This document shows, one piece after another, positions 43,125 through 55,553 of a DNA stretch of 64,000 bases; the stretch's first letter is position 1, and each line of letters begins with the position of its first letter. The notes under the pieces are model-generated. The model saw only the letters and a program-made list of their open reading frames with translations, had not been told where the DNA came from and did no database searches. This stretch comes from Dipteris shenzhenensis (taxonomy: Eukaryota; Polypodiophyta; Polypodiopsida; Gleicheniales), in assembly GCA_047967505.1 (NCBI GenBank), contig CM106538.1. The stretch is one strand, 5' to 3'. Both the position numbers and the translations under genes were made by a program.

Positions 43125-46117
43125 ATGAAAAAGCATCTTTCAGTGTATTTGATTTTTGTCAAAGAAAAAGAACCAGTCGAGGATGACTCTAATTTTTCCA
43201 AGCTGGAAAAACATCGAACTGAGTTTTTATTTCAGTTTCAAGCTGGTTTTTCAAATGAACTCCCAAAGGAGTTACCTCGTGAGAGGCCAGAAGATCATAC
43301 CATTGATATCATTCCTGGCAGTTCTCCACCTAACCGACCATTATACAGGGTGAGTGCGGCACAGCAAGAGGAGATCATGTGTCAGGTGAATGAATTGTTA
43401 CAGAAGGGGCTGATTCAGCCAAGCTCTTCTCCATATTGTTCTCCCATCCTCCTTGTGCAGAAGAAGGATGGATCTTGGAGAATGTGTATTGACTACAGGG
43501 CTTTGAATAAGATCTCAATCAAGAATTGATTTCCTATTCCACGCATTGATGACATCTTGGATCGATTAGAGGTATCAGCCATCTTCACGCGCATTGACTT
43601 GAAGAATGGTTACCATCAGATACGAATCAGGCCCGAAGATGTACATAAGACTGCCTTTAGGACCACTTTTGGGCTTTATGAGTTTCTTGTCATGCCATTT
43701 GGTTTGACTAGTGCTCCTGCTACCTTCAATCGCATGATGGATCACATTTTCAGGGAGCACAGGAAGTTTGTGCATACATTCTTTGATGACATTATTGTGC
43801 ACTCGAAAGATGAGAGGAGCATAGGCAACACTTGGTAGTTGTATTTGCAGAACTCAGGAAACACAACTTGCTGGTCAACACAAAGAAGAGTGAGTTCTTC
43901 ATGCCAAAGATACATTTTGTGGGACACATTATCTCACGAGATGGAGTGAGGATGGACTCTGTCAAGATAGAGGCAATCAAGAATCGGCCTCCATTGAAGA
44001 ACCTACATGAAGTCCGTGGTTTTCTTGGCTTGTGTTCATACTACAGACTCTTCATTCGCTATTTTGCTGAGATAGCTTCACCCTTACATGCTTTGCAGAA
44101 GAAGGCAGTGCCTTTCCGTTGGGGGAAGAAAGAAATTGCAGCATTCAATGAGCTAAAAGAAAAGCTATGCTCTGATCCTGTTATTATTTTGCCAGACTTG
44201 GGAAAGCCTTTTGTTCTTCAATGTGATGCAAGTGGCAATAGTGTTGGTGGAGTGCTTATGCAGGAAGGCAGAGTGGTTGCATATGAGAGCAGGCTGCTCC
44301 GTGATGCTGAACACAACATGAATGTATATGAGCAAGAGTTGGTAGCTGTAATTCATGCTCTTACTATGTGGAAGCACTATCTTTAGGTGCTGATTTTTAT
44401 GTGCAAACTGATCATCAATCGCTGCGATACTTCCTCACTCAGAGAAAGTTGTCAGAGAAGCACATGAGACGGGAAAACTTCCTTTCCATTTTTCATTTTC
44501 AGATTGTACATGTGGCTGGAAAGAAAAATGTAGTGGCTGATGCACTTTCCAGAAGGCCACGTATGGAAGCTATGTCCAAGAAACCACATGTATCTGTAGT
44601 TACTATTGCTTATCACAATGAGCTTGATGTCATGAAGGAGCAGTATGCTACAGATAATGCTTTTGCACGTGTTTATGATCAGTTTATGGAGGGCAATGGG
44701 CATGATCATTATACACTTAAGGAGGGATTTATGATGATGCATGGAAAGCTGTGTGTAACGCAGCCATTGAGGCATAAGGTGCTCACTGAAAGTCATGCCC
44801 CATCGCATGCAGGGCATAGGGATATTGAGGCTACAATCAAAGCAATAGAGCACTACTTTTATTGGCCTTCTCTACGCAAGGATGTTGAGGCTTATGTCGG
44901 GACATGCATCACTTGTCAAAAGGTGAAGTATGAGAGGTAGAAACAGCCCGGTTTACTTCATCCTTTGCCTATACCAGATAGACCATGGCAGAGTATCGCT
45001 GTGGATTTTTTTTTAATCTCCCTCGCACTCCTACTGGTCATGATGGCATATGGACCATAATTTGCAGATTTAGCAAGATGGCTCACTTCATTCCAGTAAG
45101 GAAGAAGATTACAGCTGAGCAGATGGCAAAGGAATTCTTGAAATCTGTTTTCAAGTATCATGGGTTGCCTGAGTCTATCGTGAGCGATAGAGATCCATGG
45201 ATGACCAGCATGTTTTGGAGAGATTTGTTTTGATGACGTGGGTACCTCATTGCTGTTTTCATCTTCTTATCATCCATAGTCTGATGGTCAATCAGAAGAG
45301 GCAAATTCTACAGTTTTGGATTTGCTGCGTTGTTATGTGTCTGAGCACAAAGCAAAGTTGCCGCTGATTGAGTATGCATACAACAATACAGTGCACTCTT
45401 CCACGGGTAAGGCACCGTTTGAAATAGTGGAAGGAGCGAGAAAGGTTCCTCCTATTTTGTATACAAAAGAGAAGATTTTTGTGGCAGATGAGTATGTTGA
45501 GGACTTGGGGGCAGCCAATGAAAAGGTTAAGTATGCCCTTTAACGCAGCCAGGACAAGCAGAAAAGAGTTGCAGATAAGCATCACAAGAACTTAAGGTGA
45601 TTGGGTGTTGCTGCGTTTTCTTAAGGCATGCTTCAAGAGCAAGAAAGGGAAAGTAAAGCTGTACACCAAGCTGAATATGAGGTACTAAGGCCCCTTTCAA
45701 GTTCTTGAGAAGATCAATGAGGTAGCTTACAGGTTGAAGTTACCTGAGCAGTGGACCATCCACAATGCTTTCCATGTTAGCTTGTTGAAGCCTTTTCATG
45801 GAGAAGTGCCATGGGATATGCTAGTTGAAGAGCAACCTGAAGTAAATGAGCAAGATGAGGTCTTGATTCCTGAGCAGATTGTGGCACATAAGGATCGGAA
45901 GGTTAATGGTAGAGTTGCCAGACGCTATCGAGTGAAATGCAAGAATTATCCTGCGAACGATGCGATCTGGATAGAAGAGAGTGAATTGGGAGATTCACCA
46001 CAGGTTTTACAGCTCTACCTTGAGGCATTTGGTCTCGAGCCTACTGCGGTAGCGACTCATGCAGGTTCAGGAGAGCACAGGTCTGGAGTGTTACCGGATG
46101 CTCATGGGGGGGGGTAG
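43125..46117 (+). pseudogene. Ty3/gypsy chromovirus pol: RT, RNase H, integrase, chromodomain
   Basis: Plus-strand domains in order. RT from about 43280 has [49 protein letters not shown] and FFDDIIVHSK at the catalytic box. RNase H has LQCDASGNSVGGVL, YEQELVAVIHAL and VQTDHQSLRYF. Integrase has zinc-end HAGHRDIEATIKAIEHYFYW...CITCQKVKYE and core with IVSDRDPWMTSMFW. The GPF-like region follows, then a chromodomain ([20 protein letters not shown], about 45915-45980). Gag and protease are missing. Stops occur at about 43527 (TGA) and 44938 (TAG), with frameshifts near 43830, 44385 and 45235. Similar to the 22 kb remnant. Confidence 0.93.
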
Positions 46118-46424
46118 CACCTCCGCACCCACAGTGCAGACAGGCTCACAAGATATCTAGAGGTCGCTTGGTGACACTGCGGTTTCACCCGAGGCACTGA
46201 TGCTGACAGTGTTTTTGCGGTGAGACTTCTATGATGAGTGATCATGCCACTCCAGTTGGTTGATACATTGCCATACGGATGGATTTGTAGTCCTACTGCA
46301 TGTACATTGTATTTTTGGTACTTCATGTGATATTGTACTAATGATTATGGGCTGTTTATGCCTATTGTGACACCATTTTCTATTTGCTGTAATTTTGGGA
46401 CAGCAAACAAGATAGTGTGTTGTT

Positions 46425-46437
46425 TCAAGAGGGGGTA
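46425..46437 (+). other. Putative polypurine tract of the gypsy element
   Basis: caagagggggta directly precedes TGTCACGGGGAC (46438), the kind of start expected for a gypsy LTR. Position 320 bp after the pol stop is reasonable. Confidence 0.5.
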
Positions 46438-46520
46438 TGTCACGGGGACGTGGTGGTGATGGTGAAGTGTCTAAACTAATTGTCATTGAATTTAGCCTAG
46501 GGTACTAGGCTAGGGCCCTT

Positions 46521-46735
46521 AGTTAATGCCCAAAAGGTACCTATGATTTCATGTGTAATAAGTGCAACTCCTAGTGCTATTAGAGTGGTTTCAATTTCTA
46601 AGGTCATTGGTTTGGTTCAGTGGGGTCATTCGTTTGGGCCGTAGTTAATGCCCAAAAGGTACCTATGATTTCATGTGCAATAAGTGCAACTCCTAGTGCT
46701 ATTAGAGTGGTTTCAATTTCTGGGTCATTCTTTAA
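46521..46735. repeat. 122 bp tandem duplication
   Basis: agttaatgcccaaaaggtac at 46521 recurs at 46643 with about 90 bp of near-identical following sequence. Confidence 0.85.
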
Positions 46736-48119
46736 AAATTGGCCCTCTAGAGATCTACAAACTAGGGTCATTGGTTCCCAAGCGTTAGGGTCATGGTGTG
46801 CCATCTGACTCCCCTAGGGGCATTAAAATCCCACGCCTCTTTTTGTACATGTGCTTGTGTGTGGCCTCTTTGCTGCCTTGTGGCACCTAAGTGTCACCTC
46901 TGGAAGCCCCTGGAGCCCTTCCTTTCCCTTCTTCGCTGTTTTGAGTCTTCTCCCCTACCAGAGCAGCCTCATTCTGAAGATGGCGGATTTTCGCAGCCTC
47001 CCTCTTGCTGGCTGAAGTCGATTTTCGAGCTTTCTTCGTGACAGTTCTCCTCCCCTTGGTGCTCTTTGCTGCTGGCATGCTTCTTGGACCTGGACGCCTC
47101 CATTCTTGGCCACTTTTGGAGCTTTTCTCGACTTTCTTTGCGACAAAAGTCTTCCTTTCTTGATTTTGAAGCCATATTCTTGGATGCCTCTCTTCCTGCT
47201 CCTGCCTGGTGCAAGGCGCACTGAAAACAGAGTTGCTGGTGGGCTGGAATCACCATTCTGGTGGTCGCAATCATGGCGGATCTGTTTCAGCTTGCTGAAC
47301 CCTCTCTTTCTTGATCTTTTATGGTGCTGGAAGCCACTCATAGGCAGCTCCCTCCTACCAGAGTTTGCTGTCTTCTATTCAACCTACTTCTGGAGCTGTT
47401 CCGGGCTGAAACAGGCTCTTTCTGTTGGCTGGATTCTCATCTTCCCTCTCTACTCTATGCTGCTGTCATTCTGACTGAGTTTCTGCAAGGTTGGATGCCT
47501 TGCCGTTGGCCCGGGAGAGGATTGGGGCACTGGTTGTGATACTCTCTTCTTGGGGGTGCAGTGGCTAGCCTTGGGCTCAGTAATGGCTTGGATATATGTG
47601 AATGCATTGCTTGGCATGTGGTCAAGTTGTTTTGCTTGTGTTATGCATGATTTCTGAAAGGAACCAAGCGAATAGCACTGGGAGTTGGTCACTAGCACAG
47701 CCACCGGTTGGCATTGTACTGGGTTGCACTTGTGGGTGAGCTCTTGAAGGGGGTCCCTTTGTATTTGAGCTAACGAGTAATTAAATAAATACGGCAAGGG
47801 GCGCAAGTGTTGGGGCCAACAGGTGTCACTCTTCATGTTTTTGAGTAAGGGCATTCTAGCCTCCCTTGTCTTAATGGTTCAAAGATGCTATGCAGTGAAG
47901 TTATATGCTTTGGGTTTTGTTTGTGGGCAATGGAAATGTTTCAAGTTGGCTGTATTTCAGTTTTGTGAGATAATAGAGTCAGTTACACTGCCCTTTGTCG
48001 ATCAAAGACCGGTTACACTAACTATGCTTATGAGCTTCACTCCTGCTCTTCATCTGGGTGGTGATCCACACACAGGAAGGCCCCAAACTGTTGCTGGCCA
48101 AATTGTCAAATGACCCCCC

Positions 48120-48420
48120 CAAGGGGGCCCTTTTAATAGGGTTAGGGAGGCCCCATTCTGGCCGACCAGACAGCTGTTGCAGCTGACCAGACCTACAAAA
48201 TGGGCCGACCTGACCGGTGTAGGGAGGCCCTATTCTGGCCGACCTGACAGCTGTTACGTGCCCCTATCCTTTACTTGCTGCTGTAGTGCCGACCGGTGAC
48301 CAGGGCAGCCTATAAATAGGGCCCCTTTACAGGTGCCTATTCTGGTCCAGTCCAGGCCGTTGACCAGCCCGTGGACTTGTCCTAATCTAGGGGCTTTGGC
48401 TGGGCCTGTTTCAGCCTCAC
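48120..48420 (+). promoter_or_regulatory. Copia-type LTR promoter fragment with TATA box
   Basis: tataaatagg at 48311-48320, preceded by repeated gaccag/gaccgg words and ggcctattctggcc, resembles the U3-TATA stretch of the copia LTRs at 56-60 kb (cctataaaaggagggcc with nearby ggccagaatagg). Likely part of a broken LTR. The TGTTGG start at 47807 is a possible left end. Confidence 0.45.
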
Positions 48421-48499
48421 AGCCTGTGCAATCATGGTTGCTCCAAAACCCCCGTAGCTCCTAGGGAGCATGCTTGGCTAGTAGCTACCCAAGCCTAAT

Positions 48500-49120
48500 C
48501 GATTTATTGGCCAACTATGTGGAGTTGATCCTTCACCACCCATTTGGTGATGTGATCCTGTACTGAGTGCGCCTCATCCATGTGCATGTTGTAGAGCTCT
48601 GTCTCAAGGTCGAGTATTCCAGCTGCCTTGTTGATCTCTATCTGTTCTTTAGGATGGTCCATGCTTGAAATGCCGGTTCTGCAAGTTGATTATGTGGGAG
48701 GACCGAGTCTGCAGTTGTGCAAATGATTAGGGCAAAGGCTTCTGCATCATGCAATACCTAATCCTTGACTACATCAGGATCTGCTGGTGTCACCATGATT
48801 CCAGAAGCATTTGTGATGTCTTGGGGCTTTAGCTCCACTCCTGTCGTAATCTCCCAAATCATCATTACCTCAAGGTGGCTTCGGATCTTCATCTTCGAGA
48901 CAGGATAATATGTACTGTCGAGCTTTCAAGAGTACCCAATGCTTGGGATGGGAAGTGTGCTGGCCATGACGAGGATGTGAAAGGCTTGGGAGGGGGAGTG
49001 AGATCTGTCTGAATCTGAGAACTGTGATGTGCTCCTGAAAATGGGTTAAGAGTGAGAACTGTGATGTGCTCCTGAAAATGGGTTCTGAGGGGTATCACAA
49101 GAGTTATTGGTGAGGCTGTA
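48500..49120 (-). pseudogene. Copia gag (UBN2/DUF4219-type) fragment
   Basis: The minus strand reads IWEITTGVELKPQDI and, downstream, LDLETELYNMHMDEAHSVQD then HITKWVVKDQLHIVGQ. This parallels LWKLTTGVEAKPKDM and LYNLDME.GDSVHDHLTKVK of the gag at 57.3 kb. A primer-site-like TGGTATTACAGCC lies on the minus strand at about 49107-49119 after a GCCCGACA end, so a 5' LTR would lie to the right. Stops disable the frame. Confidence 0.65.
49017..49084. repeat. 37 bp-period tandem duplication
   Basis: gagaactgtgatgtgctcct at 49017 recurs at 49054, each copy about 31 bp, with six bases between. Confidence 0.9.
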
Positions 49121-49953
49121 ATACCATGTCGGGCTTTCAAGTGCTGAAGTATGCACCTGTGCACAAGGGATAAGGAAGACAAATCTCTCCAATACACAAC
49201 AGTAAATCTGAACCCATAAATGGCATTAGAATGTTTTGACAGAGTCTACCAATCAGAGTGTCTACAGCACAAACGGTGTCCTAAGCAGTGATCTAAAGAG
49301 TGTTCAGACAGCACTTTACGTTTGATTGGTTTGAATCATAAAGATTCCTGCAAGGAGGCTTGGAAGTCACTCTATGGGAGATCTTGAGTCTATCCCCGAG
49401 GATGATGCTATAACTGACACTACAACATTGGAGGGAACAGCTCCATTGGGCATTGACACCATTGAAAGAGTCCATGAAGACATCCTGGATCATCTTGGCA
49501 GTTGCAAACAGCGGACTACAGATGGCACCTCAATCAAGCAAGCATCTCAACGCCAGGAGCAGATCAATAGTGGTTATTAAGATCCTATATTGCAAGTGCT
49601 TAAAGAGATGGCCTAACGTTGCAACGTGACATCCTAGGGTAGCCATCCCATAAGCATAATGGTAAATTCTGCCTAGGCCTATAACTATGAAAGGGGCCCC
49701 GGCCCCCGACCATGTACTCATACTTTGAATATCATTTAATCAACAATCATTATAGCTGAGCATGTTTGAAGTGCTTGTGCAGCCCCTCAGAAGCTTTGGA
49801 TACCTCGGGTTTCCAGGTATTCCCCTAATAATTTGCATTTGGAATTCACGTGTACTTGCTGTTCTGTCTATTCATTCCAATTTGCTATCCTAGTGCTAGT
49901 CTAGCTAGAAGATTAGGGTAATTAGCAAACCTATAGGCTTGGTTTAGCTACAT

Positions 49954-49965
49954 TGGTATCAGAGC
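49954..49965 (+). other. Primer binding site (tRNA-iMet), perfect
   Basis: TGGTATCAGAGC, one base after ...tttagctaca. It marks the inner edge of a plus-strand 5' LTR. Only about 140 bp of possible interior follows before a minus-strand gypsy fragment begins. Confidence 0.75.
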
Positions 49966-50104
49966 ACTTTTCATGGGATGTGGTGGTCAAATCTTTATCA
50001 TTTCACTCTGAAATTTGGAGCACCAACTCTTGACCCTTGGGCCTACCTCTCTGAAAAAAACTGCCACTGCCAGGTGTTTGATTCTCCAGACTTATAAGGG
50101 TAGG

Positions 50105-51700
50105 GCTGCAGAATTGTATTTATTAGGGCTTGGAAAGTTGCTGGGGCGTTGGTGAGTCCAAATGCCGTAACCTTAAATTGGTACAGTCCCTGAAGGATGT
50201 CTTTGTCTCATTCTCTCCCCTCATCCTAATCTGATGATGGCCTGATCTGAGGTCTATCTTGGTGAAGTACTTGGCTTCCTTCAATTCATCTACGAGAGCA
50301 TCAACCCTAGGTATAGGAAACCTATTTTTAATGATCATTTTGTTGACGTCTCTGTAGTCAATGCACATTCTGAAGGATCCATTCTTCTTCTTCACCAATA
50401 GGACATGTAGGCAAAGGGAAATTGGCTGTGGGTGATAAAGTCTGTATCCAAACTAGCGACCTCCTCCCTCTCTACTCTTGAGAACTTGTAGGGTGCTTTG
50501 TTCACTGGTTTGGACCCTGGTTCAAGAGTGATGGGAGTGATCGATATGTCTTTGAGGGGGAGATGACGGGGAAGATCAGCAAACACACCTGCATATTGCT
50601 GCAATAACTCTTGCATCTATTGATCCTCAACCAAGACTCCCTTTGTGTTCTCAGATTTGGAAAGATGGATGGCATAGACTGCACAAACACTTTTTAGGTC
50701 TCTTGCCACATACAGTCAACTGAGGTGTGTCATAGCCCTTCAATAGTATCTGCTTACCTTTGTGCAGGAATCTCATATATTTGTGATTAAAATCCATGGT
50801 GATCACACCAAGGGACATCAGCCAATCACAGCCTAGAATAATGTCTATGGGCCCCATGTCCAGAGCAAATAGATCTCCCTGGAAAGTATATTCTGATGAT
50901 AGCTGAATCTGAGTGGCTTGGCAACAGTACCTACTGAGAGATGCTCCCCATTAGCCTCTTGTTTTGTAAGCCATGATCAATTACTCTAGGGTGTAACCTT
51001 ACTGCCTGGACAGATTTAGTATTAATGAAGTTGTGGGTGCTCCTGCTATCAATCAGGATACGAACAGGCCTACCATTGATTGCCCCTTTAAGTCTGAGTG
51101 TTTGGGCACTTTGAACTCGAATAAATGCCTTGGGAGAGATGCTGTACAGGACAGATTTGAGTGTCCCAAAATAGATCATCTTCCTCAACACAAGGGCTCT
51201 CCCATCTGAATCTCTGCCAACTTCCATAAATGCATCAATAATTTCACTTCTCCATTGTTGGCATCTCCTTGGGTAATTAGACTGGCAGTCACTATTAATC
51301 TGGGGATAGGAGAGGCTGTCGAAGAGAATACCACTTGCTTAGAAATCACCAGAGGGCTAACCTTTAATCACTGGAGGGCTAAACTTACGCAGAGGTCTGC
51401 TATCCAAGTGACCAATACCCACACCTCTCTCCTTCGAATTAGCAACACAACAAACCTGACTTTAATTTGATCACTCCTAGGGTATAGCATGAAATAATCC
51501 TCCATTTTACTCAGCCACTTCAAGCTCATTAGGGGTACAAGATTCACCCTTAAACTTGGACAAAACAATTTTATCCGTAGCATCCTTGTCCTGATTAGTA
51601 GGTCCCAATGTTTCAACTGATTTTCCCACCAACGAGTAGTTACAGCTCCCATCTGATAAGGTAGGTAGGTATCTGCCCCTCCTGCTATCACACACTTGAT
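50105..51700 (-). pseudogene. Ty3/gypsy gag-PR-RT fragment
   Basis: Minus-strand domains in order: a gag C-terminal piece around 51700-51480 (LSKFKGESCTPNELEVAE, KMEDYFMLY). Then comes protease at about 51070-51030 (ILIDSRSTHNFI, where D-S-G is now D-S-R), followed by DIILGCDWLMSLG (50840-50800). Then the RT linker (GVFADLPRHLPL) and RT fingers-palm (KKNGSFRMCIDYRDVNK, KNRFPIPRVDALVDEL, FTKIDLRSGHHQIRM) are seen. A frameshift then gives [14 protein letters not shown]. It is cut at about 50105, so the catalytic box and all later domains are absent. Confidence 0.9.
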
Positions 51701-51777
51701 TGAGATTACCAAGATGTTAGTAATATTAGTCAAGCAAATTGTTGAACCTACATATCCCCTCCCCCCCCAGGCCCCCT

Positions 51778-51794
51778 CCCCCCCCCCCCCCCCC
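51778..51794. repeat. Homopolymer C17
   Basis: Seventeen C, preceded by ccccccccaggccccct; with it the whole 51758-51794 stretch is almost pure C on the plus strand. Confidence 0.9.
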
Positions 51795-52269
51795 GTCTCA
51801 GATAATGGGATACATGCGTATTCTGTGCATGGCAAATTGACTTCCATTATTTGTGTCGAAGCGGAATCTGTTCATACAAGCTAATTCTTCTAAGTGATAA
51901 CTGGGCAAAGGAAACGTTCGATTTTCTGAGTCCCACTCAGGTCGCTAGACTTTTCACTCTTGTTCATCCATTCCACTCCAGAAGGGGAACCTTGGCTTGG
52001 CCAGCTCAAGTCCATGAAGGGAAAAAGGCGGAACAGACTCAAGATGATCATTTAGATTCAGATGCTGATATTTATGCTGAATGTCAGGATGACCTACTGG
52101 TTTAATGTCCTCTGCAAGGAAAGCTACCACACAAGCGGTGTGACAGCTCATAGGAGCAGGGAACCACCAAGAGGCAATGTTTCCAAGGGTGCAAGTCCTG
52201 AAGTGAATGACACAGGTGGTGATGCAGTACAAGGCGCCCTCTTGAGGAGGTGCCAAAGATTTAGGAAGT

Positions 52270-52500
52270 CCCTATGATGTAGGGCTGATTGCCTTTGATG
52301 TAGGAGAGGTGCCTATGATTTAGGACACCCTCTCTCCCACTCTATAAATGAGAGGCTTGTCTCTCACAATCAATAGAACACACATTTTGGTCTTCTCTCA
52401 TGTTCTCAACTCTTGTCATGATGATCTCGTCTCCCAGGACTCCCCAACTGATTAGGCTAAATTAGCAAACCTATAGGCCTATACTTATAGGCTAGGTCCT
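52270..52500 (+). promoter_or_regulatory. LTR-like promoter fragment with TATA box
   Basis: tataaatg at 52343 followed by a short CT-rich leader and ...attagcaaacctataggc (52460s), the latter shared with the LTR end near 49920-49940. It looks like U3-R-U5 of a gypsy LTR. No flanking repeat pair was established. Confidence 0.45.
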
Positions 52501-53595
52501 GGCTATCGTTATCTTTAAGCCTTTACTTTAACACGCATGTCTAAGTTAACTTTACTTTACTTTGTGGTCACGCTTTGTCAAGTTTAGCTCAGCCAATTGC
52601 ACCAAGAAAAGAAGATCGTGCAATCGTAGGTGGTTGGCCAGGGCCCGGTTCCCTCCTAGTAGACGATGATGTGTCATTGATCTCATTTAAAATAAGAAAG
52701 CTCATTTAATGGGCTATCTTTTTTATTGCAAATCATTGGTGTCTAGGGCGCTAGGCTTCTTGTATTGTGCCATTGAGATCAATGGCATTGATCTCATTGA
52801 TGATAATCAATTGCCGAAAAGATAGCCCACAGCAATGAATACTCTCTGACAATTTTGCCAAGGAACAAGGAGAAGAACGGATCATTTGAAAAGACAGGTA
52901 ACTTCCTATCCTATCCTAGGCTTGCTGTACCCTATCCTACTAATATGGGGGCACGCAAATGGGTATGTGACCTTTCTAACAAGTCAGCCCTATGTGCTGA
53001 CTAGGGTGGCCCTATGGGTTGCCCTAAAACTAACTCAAGAAGGACGTACTATTGCTTCCCATGTGGCAAGCTCTCTCAATCCCCAATGTGATACCTTCTA
53101 CCCCTTACAGAGAAAATGTCAATCAGAGGCTACAATGGATCCAAGGAGCCCCTTATATAGGGCTGGGTCAGGCTGACGCAATCAGTCAGTTAACCAGCCA
53201 ACCAACTGGTCTGTTAGACCAGTCAGCCTTTAATCGGTCAGACTTTGACCGGTCACCCTTTGATCAGTCGCCCTTTTGACCAGGCAGCCTTCGACCACCC
53301 AACCTTTGCTGGCTGTCAGGACAGTCCCAAAGTTGGCCCTTGTGCCCTGCCTCGAGCTGGCCCTTAAGGCTGCCTCCTAACTACTAACTTAGGCTGAACC
53401 TAACTATCCTAACTAGTTCTCAAGCAGGTACAAGTTACTTGCGACTGAATCCAAGGCTGACCTACGCAGCTCGTGCCTGACACATCCCTAACAAGGGCTC
53501 ACACTAGGGCGAAGCATACGACAAAAGCACCTATCGAGGTAACTACTGCTATACATTTATGGACTTAATGTTGAGTCCAATGTGTCACAATGCAC
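52501..53595. other. Probable copia LTR debris
   Basis: No coding motif. 53206-53300 holds imperfect ~12-14 bp repeats of the type tttgaccggtca, and ccttatataggg near 53150 resembles the TATA stretches of copia LTRs elsewhere in the window. It may be the 5' LTR of the copia remnant that follows. Confidence 0.4.
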
Positions 53596-55170
53596 CCTAG
53601 AGCAGGGATGCATGTGACTGGACACTTAGGTCATTCGGAATGGGTCCAGGGTTGCCTATTTGCGTAGGCAACTGGATAGTGTGAAGATGAATGAAGGGGA
53701 CAGCATGGATGCCTATCTCACATAGGTCAAGGACTTTAGAGAGCAGCTCATCAACGTTGATGAGATTGTACCGTATTCTTAGGTTGTGTCCATGACACTG
53801 AATGGACTCCCTAATTCTTACCAAGGTTTTGCTACAACGTTACGGATAGTGGCCATGGGTAACCCCACCACTATTCCTTCAATTAGCATGTTTCCTTGCT
53901 CCTGCAAGAGGACAGAGCTGCTCCAAGAGGGCTGCCTTCAAGCATTTGCCATAGATCATAGAGGCAAAGGTAAGGGGGACAAGAATTTATGCAAGCCCAA
54001 GCCTTCTGGTACCTTATCTTCTCCTCTCCCGGCTAATGGGAAGAAGAAATCAAAGTGCTGTAATTATTGCAGGAAGCCTGGCCAAGGCATATCTGAATGT
54101 CGGAAGTGCATTGCTTAGGAAAAGAAAAAAAGTAACAAGGTCTTGCAGTTACAAATGCTCCTGCTGCCCATGAATGCACTCATGAGGTAGCAAACATGGC
54201 CCATGATGAGTGGGCATTTGTGTGACCTGTCATTAAAATTCGGAGAAGCATGCTTCCGCTTTGTCAATTTCAGATTATAAGTTAGCTTGGTATTTTGATA
54301 GCGGTGCTTCTAACCACATTACCTCCTACAAATCTCTATTTCAGCCTTGAAGTGATGCTCCGCACGAGGGCATTATTACTTTTGCAAATAATGCATCTTA
54401 TCTGGTGAAAGGGATTGGACAAAGTTGAAGTCACTTTTGTGTCATGGGATGCAATGATTCTATTGGAAGTGTTAAATGTTCTAGTAATAAAAAAAAACCT
54501 AATTTCTATCTCAGCCATCTCCACGAATGGCTTTTGGGTTATTTTCAACAGTTGTCGTTGTGCTGTGTATGACAACCAGCATGACTGTATAGTACTTACT
54601 TGCCTTTCCCGAGGGCTGTAAGACCTTGATGCATATGACAAACAGGCTGTTTCAGAAGCACATGCAGCTGCTGAATCTGTCAATTCAAATACACATTTGT
54701 GGCATGACCCATGAATTTTCAGATTTCTTAGAAGCCCGGGCATCATACATCATTGTACACTACCATACACTCCGCAACAGAGTTGGGTAAGAATAAGGCA
54801 TTGATGAAAAGGGCAAGAAGCATGCTTAAGGGAAGTCTTTGCCCAATAAGTTTTGGTTGGATGAAACTATGTGTGTAAACTATGTGCTCAATCGAGCATC
54901 CCACTCCTTATGAAGCATGGACAGGCCAAAAGCCTGCGATTTTGCACATGCCAATGTTTGGGTCCTTGGCATGTGCACACGTTCCCTCTCAACTCAGGCT
55001 TAAGCTGGAAGATAAGGCAGTCAAATGCATTTTGGCTACAGCTCACAGAGCAAAGGACACATGTTGTACCAGCCTAGCACAGGCAAGGTTATTGTCAGTA
55101 GAGACGTGGTTTTTGCTGAGAATGCAGCTTTACCTTGGCTGGACTGTAAAAACCAGCCATCAGTAGAAGG
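53596..55170 (+). pseudogene. Ty1/copia gag-protease-integrase remnant
   Basis: Plus-strand pieces in order. Gag has LNGLPNSYQGFATTLRI (about 53800-53850) and a knuckle CNYCRKPGQGISEC, where the zinc-binding His is Gln (54060). Protease has WYFDSGASNHITSY (about 54290-54330), followed by a LEVLNVLVIKKNLISIS region. An integrase part has YTPQQ (54770) and TPYEAWTGQKPAILHMPMFG with AHVPSQLRLKLEDKAVKCI (54900-55030). Internal deletions, frameshifts and stops are many. RT and RNase H are absent. Confidence 0.85.
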
Positions 55171-55553
55171 CATTCAGTCTTGATTCTACCTCGCAGCAAA
55201 GACAGCTCCCTGCCTCACCAATATCCAGCCCCTGCCCGAGCGAAATAGCCCAGTCTTTTCTTGGAAGGTCAGCTCAGTCGGCAGCTGTAGATGGCTACAG
55301 TCGCGCATCAGTTTGAGGCACAGATCATCCACAGTTCTCTTGCAAGAGCCTCTACAGCCCTTGTTTCCCTCCATTTTCTCTCTGTCATATATCTATCTCT
55401 TAGTTCAGTTTCTACATCCTTTCATTCTCTCACTCATGCAGGCACCCTGCAATCCCGTGGACAGCACTATCCTCAACCTCAGCCTTGCAGAAGTGATCCT
55501 CATCATAGGATGTGGACAGCATTGAGGCCTTGGTCTATGGTGGTGGAAAGTAA
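55171..55553. other. Unassigned sequence
   Basis: No recognised domain on either strand. It leads into the duplicated segment next to the copia element. Confidence 0.4.

Larger units (their letters stand above)
46438..49952 (+). repeat. Putative large gypsy LTR region, with nested copia debris
   Basis: Starts TGTCACGGGGACG after a purine tract and may end at ...tttagctaca (49952), just before a perfect iMet primer site. If so it is a ~3.5 kb LTR enlarged by internal insertions (copia LTR and gag pieces at about 47.8-49.2 kb). No gene was recognised in 46.8-47.8 kb; frames there on both strands look like chance. The boundaries are inference. Confidence 0.35.

Noticed and set aside
46955-47341. 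Lys/Arg/Ser-rich minus frame of 128 codons
   Set aside because: Composition mirrors the overlapping plus strand (CTT/TCT-rich), there is no recognisable domain, and it lies in a putative LTR.
49374-49580. Acidic plus-strand frame starting MGDLESIPEDD
   Set aside because: No recognised family and no supporting context. It may be part of a retroelement gag, but this could not be shown.
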